Source of the DNA: Gnetum montanum
Lineage: Eukaryota; Streptophyta; Gnetopsida; Gnetales; Gnetaceae
Assembly: GCA_015680685.1 (NCBI GenBank)
Contig: MNCI01003297.1
Coordinates: 455,607-519,606 of the forward strand
Length of the DNA stretch: 64,000 bases
Reading direction: 5' to 3'
The position numbers and the translations under genes are program-made. Under the pieces are notes generated by a model, which was not told where the DNA came from, searched no databases, and was given only the letters and a program-made list of their open reading frames with translations. Shown in pieces: positions 11,650 to 21,649 of the stretch; positions within the stretch are counted from its first letter, which is position 1; the number at the start of each line of letters is the position of its first letter.

Positions 11650-14170
11650 TTAATCCAATCTGATGCTATATCTGTTAGGATGATAATTTTAAGTTTCTAA
11701 GCTAATTGTTAGGGAAGCAAAGTGTTGATAGGAGGATTTATCATAGGAGAAGCTTGTCTTAATGAAATTCTAATTCTACCAACCTTTTTCAGACTTGTCT
11801 TAAAGAAAGGACATTTCTTAGATCTTCCCTTATTATTGCTAGTATGATCCTCTATCTACACATTAACTGCCCTTATAGCTCTCTTCTACTGAGGTTGTGA
11901 TGGTAGTTCTCCCTACATGACAGGTGGTGGTATTGGTGGTTGAAGGTTGACTCAATGAACTAGTTGCTTGTTAATGCACATATGGATTGGAATCCATCCT
12001 TGGAGGTGTAGGTCTACGGTACTCTGGTGGATAGGATTGAGGATTCTAAATTGCTACATTTCCCAAAGAGATAAGGGTCTAGTTGTTGATATGTGTACTA
12101 CTCTCTTGGTGGTGACATCACCCAAGATTGTGGTTGTAACCACTATTGATGGCACTGCTCCTATGGCTATAGGTAAGCTCCATTGGGGTATTAGGATGGT
12201 TGGAATGTCTACCAGTAGTTACCTTAAGGGTAAGGTAATTGTTTGGGCATTTACTTTTGGATGAATCTTGGATTAAGTGCATATGCCCTTGTTTGTTGAA
12301 AATGTGTCATTATAGGCTAGCATCCTTTGGAGTGTTCATACTAGCACACTATACAACCTTCCTCATCCTCTAAGCTCATATCAAAACATTCTCACTAAAG
12401 TCACTTTTCTTCTTTTTCTTCTTGTCTTTGCTAAAGGCCTACTTAGTTCTTTCTTTCATAATTTTCAAAGTTGTTGCAAATTTTTCATCCACTGAATCCC
12501 ACATCTTTTCTACCTTGGTTACTATATTAGTAACAAATTTTTGAATAGGTAGTGTCTTTTTCTGTATCACCTCTTCCTAGGTTTCTTCTTCTTGCTAATC
12601 ACATACTCATACATCTCTTTTCTGGATAGATGGATCTCTATTATACTCTTCAACTAATTCTCTTTTCTTTAATTCATCCTCTTCCTTTGCTAATTGGTCA
12701 ATGAGTCTCTAAATTTGATGGATAATCATTTCAAATAATCCACCTTGGGCATAAACCCCAAGGGTTTCCCTAGTTTTATTCCTTAGTCCAACAATGATAT
12801 GCCTAAGCTACTCCCTTTGGAAAAATTTGTGGCCTGGGCACCTATGCAAAAGAGAATAATATTTATCCATTTCAACATCAAGGGATTCATGGGTCCATTA
12901 CTTCCATCCCTGGATTTGCTTCCTAAGATTGAACACCGAGAGTAGGTTTGGTATTTATCATTGAAAAGTTCAAACATGGTACTCCATCTTTTGATGGCTT
13001 TAGGTTCCAACGATTTGTATGAGCTTTATACCTCTATGATGAGTGTCCTTGGAAATAACTTTAGTTTCTACCAATCACTCTCTATGTTTTGTAGGGTACA
13101 GGCATCATGGAATGCTTGAAGGTGGTGTTGTAGATCTACATTATATCCACCCTCGAATCTAGACATGTTGTTCATGTCTAGCTACTTAATGCAGCTATCC
13201 CTTATGTGCTTGATTGGAATGTAGACAACTTTCCTTATATTTATCATGCTATGAGTAGCCAATAGGAGTTTTTCATGATCAAAGGATTCATATGCTCAGT
13301 TGTAGTGGTGCCCCCTTTGGTACTCATACCTCTCTCTCTTTTCACATCTATCCCTATTTCTTCGTGGTTCATGTTCTTCATCTTCCTCATTAGAATGTCT
13401 TAGGTGATAGTCATGTCGATCATAGGTCTAACATCTTTCCCTTTCATGGTCTCTATACCTTTTTTTTTCCCTTCAATTAGAGTCCACCAATGATCATGAG
13501 GATGATGATAAAGTAGTGGGAGAAGAATGCTAGCTAGTTCTCCTTCTATGATTCTGGTATTCATTCCTTTGTGATCCAGCAAAAGCTCTTGTCCTTGAGC
13601 CTTGCTTGTACTTAGAGACTGTTACTTCTATTTTGATTGTCTCTACTAAGGTTGAATGTAACTACACTTTTGACAAGTTCTTTTGGGTGAATAATAGATG
13701 TTTGAAAATTGACTTCATGATCTTGATGGAGTTTCCCTGCTATAAATGCATTATCATCAAGTACTTCCAAGACAATAGGAGAGTTAACCTACTTTTCCTT
13801 ATTATGCATATGTTTGGTTTCTATAGTAGCATCTATTCATACATGTGCCTTTATGGGTTGGTAGGGTATTGTCATGTGCTTAGTCACATGGTACGCTTCT
13901 TGCACATGACTCAAATTCATTCCTCTTAAAGTTATCTAAAGCATGGTAAGTGCTAAACACTCTAAAGGTAGAATAATGTTTCCCTGTAGGTTTCTGCACC
14001 TCACCTATCCATCTTGGTGAAAGATGAATGTAAAATCAAGATAGTAGGGTCATTGTGAGCATATGAGATTCTTATTCATATAGGCATACTCTAGTCTTCA
14101 TTGTCATTTATTCTATCATTGTCACTTTGTATCTCTTTTGTAGGTGATAGTTTTTCTTTAGTTGAAGCCA
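11650..14170 (-). pseudogene. Degenerate gag of element B
   Basis: Minus-strand pieces include a capsid-like block at 12,783-13,010 (KRWSTMFELFNDKYQTYSRC), which matches a plus-strand block in element C near 19,775-19,830, and a zinc knuckle at about 12,310-12,355 whose Gln codon is TAG (complement of CTA at 12,341-12,343). A second TAG follows at 12,317-12,319. The N-terminal part (13,300-13,590) is rich in His, Asp and Arg like gag A. Many stops and shifts make it non-functional. Confidence 0.65.
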
Positions 14171-14295
14171 TGTTATAACTGTGATGCTTGGTTAAGTATG
14201 TGTAATTAGAATGATTTGAAGATTATAAAAATTAACTCTTTAGTTCTTGATACAACAAACTTTGTAAAATTAATTACTTAGCACACACTAACACA

Positions 14296-14313
14296 TCCCC
14301 AACAATGGCACCA
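14296..14313 (-). other. tRNA-Asp-type primer binding site of element B
   Basis: The minus strand reads TGGTGCCATTGTTGGGGA, one base after the LTR end. It matches the element A site at 15 of 18 positions and the tRNA-Asp primer consensus apart from C-to-T or G-to-A changes. It sets the LTR end at 14,315. Confidence 0.75.
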
Positions 14314-14314
14314 A

Positions 14315-14960
14315 TGATGAACGATGGAGTATCCCAACACTCTACCATACAAGTTACAAGCACTAGCATGCTACTAGATTGTAATCCTCTGATAGACAAT
14401 ATTATTATGCTAGTAATTAAGGTTAAGTTTGTGATTGCTATCTTTCCACTTTGAGTTAGTGAAGTTCAAATGTATGGTTTAGCTCTTAGTGAGGTGTATG
14501 ATTAACTAATGTTGTCTCATCCCTTAATGCTCCTAATTGTAAAAATGATGAAATAAATTCTAAGTCTACTTAATTAAGAAAACATAAATCTATTGTAGCC
14601 TAATGCAATGGACATCCATTCCTAATTTATCATTCATGCCTTGGATTTATGTAGCTATCACTAGGATTACCAAGTCGAATTACTATTGGGCAAACCAAGC
14701 AACACCACTATTGGGTTACCAAATAACTACACTTAGCACTCGAAACTAGTCATATCCATACCACTTACTAAAAATGTGTAAAGTAAAGTGTTAAGGTATG
14801 AAAATAGCAAAAAAATATGCTAAGTGAAAAAATAGAAAAATAAGGGAATGCTGCAATGATGTAAAGTAATCTTAATCTATATTTTTATCATAAAGTGTAC
14901 CCAAGTACAATTCACTTGAATAAAGACATCATTCAACTGCCAAACATCACACTACATGCA
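14315..14960 (-). repeat. Truncated 5' LTR of element B
   Basis: It shares the paired GGATTACCAAG and GGTTACCAAA blocks (around 14,660-14,720) and the CAAGTACA...GAATAAAG block (14,895-14,925) with the LTR at 3,354-4,230. It ends near 14,960 without the U3 segment carrying the TATA box. The missing part and the abrupt start of a plus-strand ORF mark a rearrangement breakpoint. Confidence 0.6.
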
Positions 14961-14984
14961 TTCGCTCTATCACTAAGTCTATGA

Positions 14985-16066
14985 GAAGTTGACTACTATC
15001 TTTGACGAGTTAGTGGCCAATTCCAAGACATACACCATTTAGAAGGACTTGGTCCAAACACATCATGATAATGCAATTTTGATCGTAGAAAACCATTGTC
15101 TGTAGAATGTTGATGTGCAAAAGCAATAGATGCAAGATTTTATCCATCCACAACAGGGGCAACTACCTAGAGTAAATAATGAATTGATTAGATTGATAGC
15201 TAAAAATGAAAATCTCTCCATGAAGGAAGTTTGTGCCCTTCACCAAAAGTCTATGATAGATATAGCCATCTAGAAAAATGAGGCTTTCAAAATTGAAAGA
15301 TTTAAGAACCATTACAGGGATCAAGTTGGTCTATAGAAAGAAATCAATGAAAAGCATATCCAGATGGTGAAGGTAAAAATCAATGAAGTCCTCTAGCAGC
15401 TCAAGGAAGGAGGTGATGTCTAGCAACCTATCTTTGATGGGCTCAATGACTACAAGCAAGCAGAGATCCACATGAAAGGGCTATAGATCAAGGAGATGAT
15501 GGAGTACATGGAGCTTGCCAATCTCTATTATGCAAATTTGGTGATGCTGACTATTAATAGGCCATGGTTAGAATTGGAGAAATAAGTGGTTAGCTCATAC
15601 TTGTTATACAAGGTAGAGTTTAATCATCACAAAGACATCAAGTAGAAGCTTGAGATTGTGAATGCCAAATTCAAGGTTCACAAGGTAAAGTTCACTGATC
15701 AACAATCAACTACTCATAACCTAGCCAAGCAAATGAATGACTACCATGAGCTATACAATGCACTCAGATCATTCGATATTGAACAAAAATCGTTTGCTAC
15801 TTGGTTTGTGAATGTTAAGGAGTTGTTCCCTACAATGTCTTTTCTATGGGATATTCCCATTCCAGCCCACAGTGCCAAAGATGTGTGGACTGTCAATGAT
15901 CCCCCAAGTAAAGAGGAGAAGATGAAGGCACTGTTGAACACCTTTTGTTTTCCACCAAAAGTTGTAGCTGTTGTAAAACAACCACAACTAAGTTAACTGA
16001 TGCATGCACCCGAAGCAAGAGAAGAGCCTTCAAATCCTCAGGAGCCTCCACCACCTAGGATTATTT
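14985..16066 (+). pseudogene. Coiled-coil ORF upstream of LTR C', full of in-frame TAG codons
   Basis: One plus-strand frame runs from about 14,985 to 16,066 interrupted by about ten stops, nearly all TAG, sitting where Gln is plausible; a clean piece of 112 codons is at 15,658-15,996. The sequence is rich in Lys, Glu, Gln, Leu and Ile with coiled-coil character, for example IDIAI then KNEAFKIERFKNHY, and ends in a Pro-rich tail (PQEPPPPRII). No known domain is recognised. It sits 200-300 bp before an LTR on the same strand, so I infer an additional ORF between pol and the 3' LTR. Its 5' part is lost at the junction with LTR B. Confidence 0.45.
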
Positions 16067-16249
16067 GATCTTCTCCAATGTCTTCACACCATCTAAGAAA
16101 TTATGTTTGTTACTTTTGTCCTGGTGCTCAATTTTGTTGTCCTAAATACCAAAATTTTGTAATCAATGTAAAACCATACAATCAGGCACTTAGTTTTTGT
16201 TGTGTTCTTTATGTGCTTGTGTTGTCAATCAATAATTCCATACCTTCCC

Positions 16250-17158
16250 AAATTTTGTAAAGAACTCAAGGATAAGTTATCATTTAGTCATGGGGATATG
16301 ATGAAATGTCATGGTTTGGTCGCATCGACAGGATCTTATCGATGTGACCTTGTCAACATAGGATTTGACCCGTTGATGTGTACCTGTTGATGGGGTACCC
16401 TATTTTACCTATAAATGTGTACCTTCTACCACATTTATGGTACTTGCTTTCATAAGTTGTAGTAAAGCTCTAGTAGTTTTTCTTCCCAAAAGTTACAATA
16501 TTTTCTAAGTGCCCAAAGTACGAGTCAAAGAGTATACAAATCTTTATTCGAGCATTATTGTACTTGAGCATTGCAGTATTTGTGGTAATAAAGATGAGCT
16601 TTTTGATAAACCTTGTAACACTTTGAAATAGATTAATTATTTCCTTTATGCATTTAATATTTTAAGCAATTGAATTAAATGTTTTAAGTAATTAAAGTAA
16701 TTAATTAAGATATATTAAATAGTAAACATAAGCACAACCAGTTCGAGCATACATGTAACACTTGGTAATCCCAGTAACGGTGAATGTTTGGTAACCCAGT
16801 AGCATTATAGGTGTTCAAGATGTGTATGACAAGTGGGATCATATGCTTATTTTAGGATTAGTTAAGTGTTAGCTAGTTGATTAGATTAATTTAGTAATTA
16901 AATACCTTTACTCTTTATTCTTTATCTTTAGGAGACTTAGAACATAAAAAGAAAAAAATGATAAAAATCATATACCTTAGTTATACTTAACCATACCCTT
17001 GTACTCACAAGTGTAACTGGGAAGACAATAATTGCAATAGTTGATTCACCTCCTAGATCAGTGTATGTTAAAACCTAAAAGTCATTGAAATTTGACTGGA
17101 TTGTGCATAACGCTTATGATTCATATGGTTGGGCTTAGGGTCTATTCACTACTCATTA
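16250..17158 (+). repeat. LTR C' (plus-strand copy of the same LTR family)
   Basis: Plus-strand TATA box TATAAAT at 16,410-16,416; TTTATTCGAGCATT near 16,540 and the GGTAATCCCAG / GGTAACCCAGT blocks (16,763-16,800) match the A and B LTRs in reverse complement. The end CTCATTA (17,152-17,158) corresponds to CTCATCA in LTR A. What follows (GATGACATCATG) is not a primer site, so this is a 3' or solo LTR rather than the 5' LTR of the gag fragment at 19.2 kb. The 5' limit is uncertain. Confidence 0.6.
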
Positions 17159-17843
17159 GATGACATCATGTAAATGATTCTTAAACTAGCTAATTTCCAA
17201 CAACATTTCATAAAATGATTGAGACGTTTCCTCTGCCTTAGCTGAATACTTTGAAATTTTTTTTATGACAACATACTTATCTAATGTAGGTTGGAAATCT
17301 ATGTTTGCCCTCCATGTATGCAAGACCATCCTGTTATGAACATTGAGTCTAGAATCATTTCTTTAGGGCACATAACTTATCTCATTACTATTAATTAAAT
17401 CTATAGAAAGGTTTGATTTTTGACATAGTGGCTATGACACATTATACCTATATATTAAAATTCAATAGTAAGATATGTATTAATATGAAAAGATGTAGTG
17501 CAATGCAACTCTAATAGTCAAGTAAACATAAAATATATAAAAATCTATAAATGTTATACTTGCATACTTCTCTTCCATTAAGTTTACATAAGTAGGCCCT
17601 TGCTTTGCAAATAGCATGATGTTGAACAACATTTAAGAGTTCACTATAATCATAGTTAAGATCCATAATTTGAAGTTGATTAGCAATCAACTCACACAAA
17701 TTCCTTAACACATTCAATCTTGGAGCCTACAATTGATGAAAAGATTTAATTTTTAACAACAAATACCATTGGTAAATATATAACATAATGCTGAAAATTA
17801 CGATATGAAATGCAAATTCATATTCAAGAATAAGTTATGAATC

Positions 17844-18005
17844 CATGAATTTGAATTTGAGTATAACACCTAAAGTAGTTTAGATTTACAACTATTAACC
17901 CATGAATTTGAATTAGAGTATAATACCTAAAGCAGTTTAGACTTGCAACTATTAACCCATGAATCTGAATTAGAGTATAACACCTAAAGTAGTTTAGACT
18001 TACAA
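17844..18005 (+). repeat. 57-bp tandem repeat, nearly 3 copies
   Basis: Units start with CATGAATYTGAATT at 17,844, 17,901 and 17,958 and share GTATAAYACCTAAAGYAGTT. The spacing is exactly 57 bp. The length being a multiple of three makes an apparent repetitive minus-strand frame, which is not evidence for a gene. Confidence 0.85.
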
Positions 18006-18026
18006 CATTTGGTTGTCCATCTATTG

Positions 18027-18250
18027 GAAGTGTCTCTACCATGCCTTAACACTCATGCATGGTGATGATGATACCATGCATCATGCATGTACCATGGTCC
18101 ATTGTGAAGGATTGGTTGAATGAAAAAGCACATCTGCTAGAAGTGTCTCCACTATGCCTTAACACTTACACATGGTGATGATGGTATCATGCACCATGCA
18201 TACATTAGAGTCCATTGTGAAGGCTTGGCTATATGAAGACTTGAACCTTC
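18027..18250 (+). repeat. 113-bp tandem duplication
   Basis: GAAGTGTCTC followed by ATGCCTTAACACTYA occurs at 18,027 and 18,140, and both copies continue through CATGGTGATGATG and GTCCATTGTGAAGG. The copies are diverged by substitutions and small indels. Confidence 0.8.
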
Positions 18251-19249
18251 AACCTTTCATTTGGTAATGGGAGCACATACCACTATTCTATTTATCTGGA
18301 CAAGATTAAAATCATTTTCTATTTCAGAAAACCCATTTAAAAAATATTTATGAGTTTGGAGGAATTATTCTTGAATTTAATTTTTTATAGAAGGAAAATA
18401 TTCTCTCAACCAAATTTTATATACTTGTAACAATTCCAATATTCATGACAACACAAAGTAGCAAAGTAAGAATGGGATCATACCATCACCTAGTTGAAAC
18501 TTGAAGATGAAATAATAAACATCATAAAGATAGAATATGCTAATTGTGCAAGTAGTTAGAAGATGAGGAATATGCATTATAAGAATGTTGTAAAACAATT
18601 TTCTTCAAAGAAAATGATAAATATTTAGTTAGCCTTTGTATGAACTATTTAAGTTACTAATGCTAGTTCTAGGGAATTATTCACCAAGATAACGAGGTAA
18701 TATATTGAGAAATTCTTCCATCCACATCCAATTAATTAAGCATGTTGACATGAAATATTTTCTCCCTCAACTTGCAAAAGTTTATGACTTTCATTTTCCA
18801 ACTCACATTATTAAATTTGTTATAGTTTCTCTTGCTTAGCCATGATGTTTTCTTTACTACGTGAGGCTCTATGGAATGCATAATCAATCTTGTTTGCATA
18901 AATTGAAAGTTAAAATGGATAAAATTCTGGTAAATTTCATGACCATGGTCATGTTGCTATTAATGAAGTGGTTCTGCTATGCATGCATAGAATCATCTTA
19001 ACACACTATTCTAGAGAGGATTGTCTCATGTAATCTACATGTAGACTATGCATGGTGTGACCAAATTTTTAGTTTGTAAGACTAGCATTTCGCCCATCAC
19101 TTTGTGATTAGTGTTGATGAAAACTAAGCATCGTGTTATGAATTAACATTTTTTTAAATGCATAGTGTAGTCTACATGTGGAATGTTCAAATACATTGTG
19201 GGTATAGCCTAACCAACATGTGGCATGCATAGGTGAATTTTATTTCAAC

Positions 19250-20780
19250 ATATAAGTGCCTCATCTGCATCCTCGCGATCATCCAAAGACTTTGAAAGAA
19301 GGGGATGAATGTGTAAGAACCACGACAAGGAAGAAAGGAGAGCTCATGGTTTCCATGACCATTATTCAGGGCATTTGGTATTCGAAGATGAAGAATATGA
19401 GCAACACAAATGTAGGAATCACAAACATCATAAAAGGGATGAGCACAAATGGGGCTATTACTACAACATAGTGCACAAACTCGATCAAGATAATGAATCT
19501 CCTATGACAACTCGCAGTATGATCCACATCTATGAAGTTGTTCACATCCCAACCAGACACTTGAGGAATAGTTGAATCAAATAGCTTGATATGAATAACA
19601 TGCTAATATTTGAAGGTGGCTATAATGCTGATTCATAACATCACCTTCAAGCTTTTCACTATGCTTATGTCCTACAAAAAATCAAAAGGAATTGGCACAA
19701 GTTAAAGCTGTTTCCCAGAACACTTGTGAAGGAGGCCAAGAGTTGGTATAGGTTACTATAACTTAAATCAATCAAAGGCTGGAGTACCATGCTTGAACTT
19801 TTCAATGATAAATATCAAACTTGTTCACGAGTGTCCAACTTAGAAAACAAATCCAAGGATAGAAACAAGGAACTCAAGAGACCCTTGATGTAGCAATGGA
19901 CAAATATTATTCACTATTGTATAAATTCCTATGCCATGGATTTTCACCAAGGGAACAACTCAAGCACATTGTAGATGGGTTGTGAATCAAAACTAAAGAG
20001 ACTCTTGGGGTTTATGCCTAAGGTAGATTATCATAAATGACTACTCATTACATACAAAGATTAATTGATCAATTAGTAAAGGAGGAAGAAGAACTCAGTA
20101 AAAGAGAGTTAGCTAAGGAATATAATAGAGATCCATTAATTAGGAAGAAATATGTGTGGATATGTGACAAGTAAGAGGATGAAACCTTGGAAGATGTTAT
20201 CCAGAAAATGACTCTACCTATTCAAAAATCAGTTAATGATATAACAACTAAGGTAGAGAAAATATGGGATTTAGTGGATAAAAAATTTGCTACAACCTTA
20301 AAGATTGTGGAAGAAAAGACTAAACAAGCACTTAAGAGGGGCAAGGAAAGGAAGAAGAAAAGAGATTATAAATAAGAAAGTTATAAACACAAAGGAAAAG
20401 TTACTACCATTGAAGGGTATCCTAACTCCAGTTCAAAGGAAGAGGAAGGATGCAACATATGCTAGTATGAACATCCTAAGGGATGTTATCCTATTATGGC
20501 CCACTTGCAAGAATCTGGGATATATGCACTTAATCTGAGCTTTGTCAAAAAGTAGATGCCCAGAAGACAACCCTATCCTCAAGGTAATATTAATCAAACC
20601 TTCTAGCCAACATATTACCCAAGTGGAGCCTACCCTCAATGACAGGAGCCAACATAAAAAAAATAGTGAACAAAACAAAATAAATCAAACAAAGACAACA
20701 CTATCCATTAAAGGATTTAAACTCAATTGCATATACCATCATAATATGAAACATCTATCATAACAATCCTTCACATCCCC
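19250..20780 (+). pseudogene. Gag fragment of element C (plus strand)
   Basis: In shifting plus-strand frames it contains a His/Lys/Asp-rich region (19,256-19,560), a capsid-like block near 19,775-19,830 (GWSTMLELFNDKYQT) matching gag B at 12,783-13,010, a Lys-rich segment (20,187-20,375, with TLPIQKSVNDITTKVEKI) matching gag A near 1,563-1,640, and the zinc knuckle at about 20,450-20,490 in which the Gln codon is TAG at 20,463-20,465. No LTR or primer site was found immediately upstream, so this is an orphan internal fragment. It is non-functional. Confidence 0.65.
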
Positions 20781-21124
20781 TTTCCCTCCCCTACACCATC
20801 ATAATATGAAAATAAGTATACAACAAATTCATAAACAATTGCAAAAAGAATCAAGTAGGAAAAACCCGAATTATCTACAATAAGCTATTATATTCAATAG
20901 TTGGTTGAAAAAAGAGGAATATAACATCAACCTAAATAGTACAAAAAACCATGAAACCAACTATAGAGAAGAGGTAGATAAGCAGAGAAGGAGGATAGAA
21001 AAAATAAAGAAAAAGAAGAGAGGATTCATGACAAGGGTAGGGATAGTGCCTTACCTAACATAAATCCTTAAACATAGATTTGATTCAACAATATTTTCAC
21101 ATCTAAAAGAAATTTATTTTTAGA

Positions 21125-21645
21125 ATGAGGTTTTGGGCTAGATGTGTTAGAGTAGGAAGATGTCCTAGCTTTTTTAGGAGAATGGGTTCTCTTGTGTGGT
21201 TGTGTATGCTTGTTGTGGGCATGTGTGTGTATTTGTCGAGGGGGTATTAGAACCCAAAATAATTCAAACATAGGTACACCCCAAGATTTATAGAAGTTTA
21301 TAACTTAGTGCTACCTAGTAAAATTGAACTCATGACCTAGGGTTATTAGGCTAAGATATGTACCACTAGGCTAACACCCCATTGTTATGTGTGTGTATTT
21401 GTCATGTTGGTCTTGTTGCCTATAAGATTTCATGAGGTGTAGTCACTCAACTCTTAACCCATAGACTAATGTGTGATGTTTACTTATATTGTGCATATAA
21501 GTATTGTGAACATTAAGGCATAGTCCATCTTGGGTCTGCTCTAGGATGATTAGTTGGTTTTGGACTCAAAGGTGGGCAAAATAGTGCTTTTCCAAAGTAG
21601 TACCATAACACTTGGTATTAGAACCAAAGGTTTTGCAATTCAAGG
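21125..21645 (+). repeat. Left arm of inverted repeat: LTR end plus primer site
   Basis: The arm is repeated in reverse complement at about 23,612-24,130 with roughly 85-90 percent identity by eye. On the plus strand it ends CCATAACA at 21,610, followed after CT by TGGTATTAGAACC, close to the initiator-Met tRNA primer site (TGGTATCAGAGC). So most of the arm is an LTR. The complementary strand carries a tRNA-like promoter segment at 21,310-21,385 (A-box-like TAGCCTAGTGG and B-box-like GAGTTCAATTTT), suggesting a SINE-related sequence inside the LTR. Confidence 0.7.
21612..21629 (+). other. Initiator-Met-type primer binding site
   Basis: TTGGTATTAGAACCAAAGG begins one base after the LTR end. 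It resembles the initiator-Met primer site used by many plant LTR elements, with C-to-T and G-to-A differences. A mirror copy on the minus strand is at 23,625-23,643. Confidence 0.6.
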
Positions 21646-21649
21646 TTGG

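Larger units (their letters stand above)
8650..14960 (-). mobile_element. Ty3/gypsy-type element B (5' LTR, PBS, gag, protease)
   Basis: On the minus strand: truncated LTR (about 14,960 to 14,315), tRNA-Asp-like PBS (14,313-14,296), gag remains (about 14,170-11,650), protease (11,606-11,235), unrecognisable interior, then the ORF remains at 8.6-4.3 kb and probably the LTR at 4,230-3,354 as its 3' LTR. The interval given stops where the recognisable part ends. The 5' LTR lacks the U3/TATA part seen in copies A and C', so it is cut off near 14,960, where a plus-strand ORF begins. All frames are broken. Confidence 0.65.
17159..19250. other. Unassigned spacer with tandem repeats
   Basis: No convincing ORF. 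It holds a 57-bp tandem repeat (17,844-18,005) and a 113-bp duplication (18,027-18,250), described separately. The rest is AT-rich sequence without recognisable transposon landmarks; the gag fragment on its right may continue leftward in unrecognisable form. Confidence 0.4.

Noticed and set aside
17824-18042. 72-codon minus-strand ORF with 19-residue repeats
   Set aside because: Explained by the 57-bp tandem repeat; no start context, family or neighbours support a gene.
16250-20780. LTR C' as the 5' LTR of the gag fragment at 19.25 kb
   Set aside because: No primer binding site follows the LTR end at 17,158, and 2 kb of unrelated repeats separate the two; the upstream coiled-coil ORF fits better with a 3' LTR.
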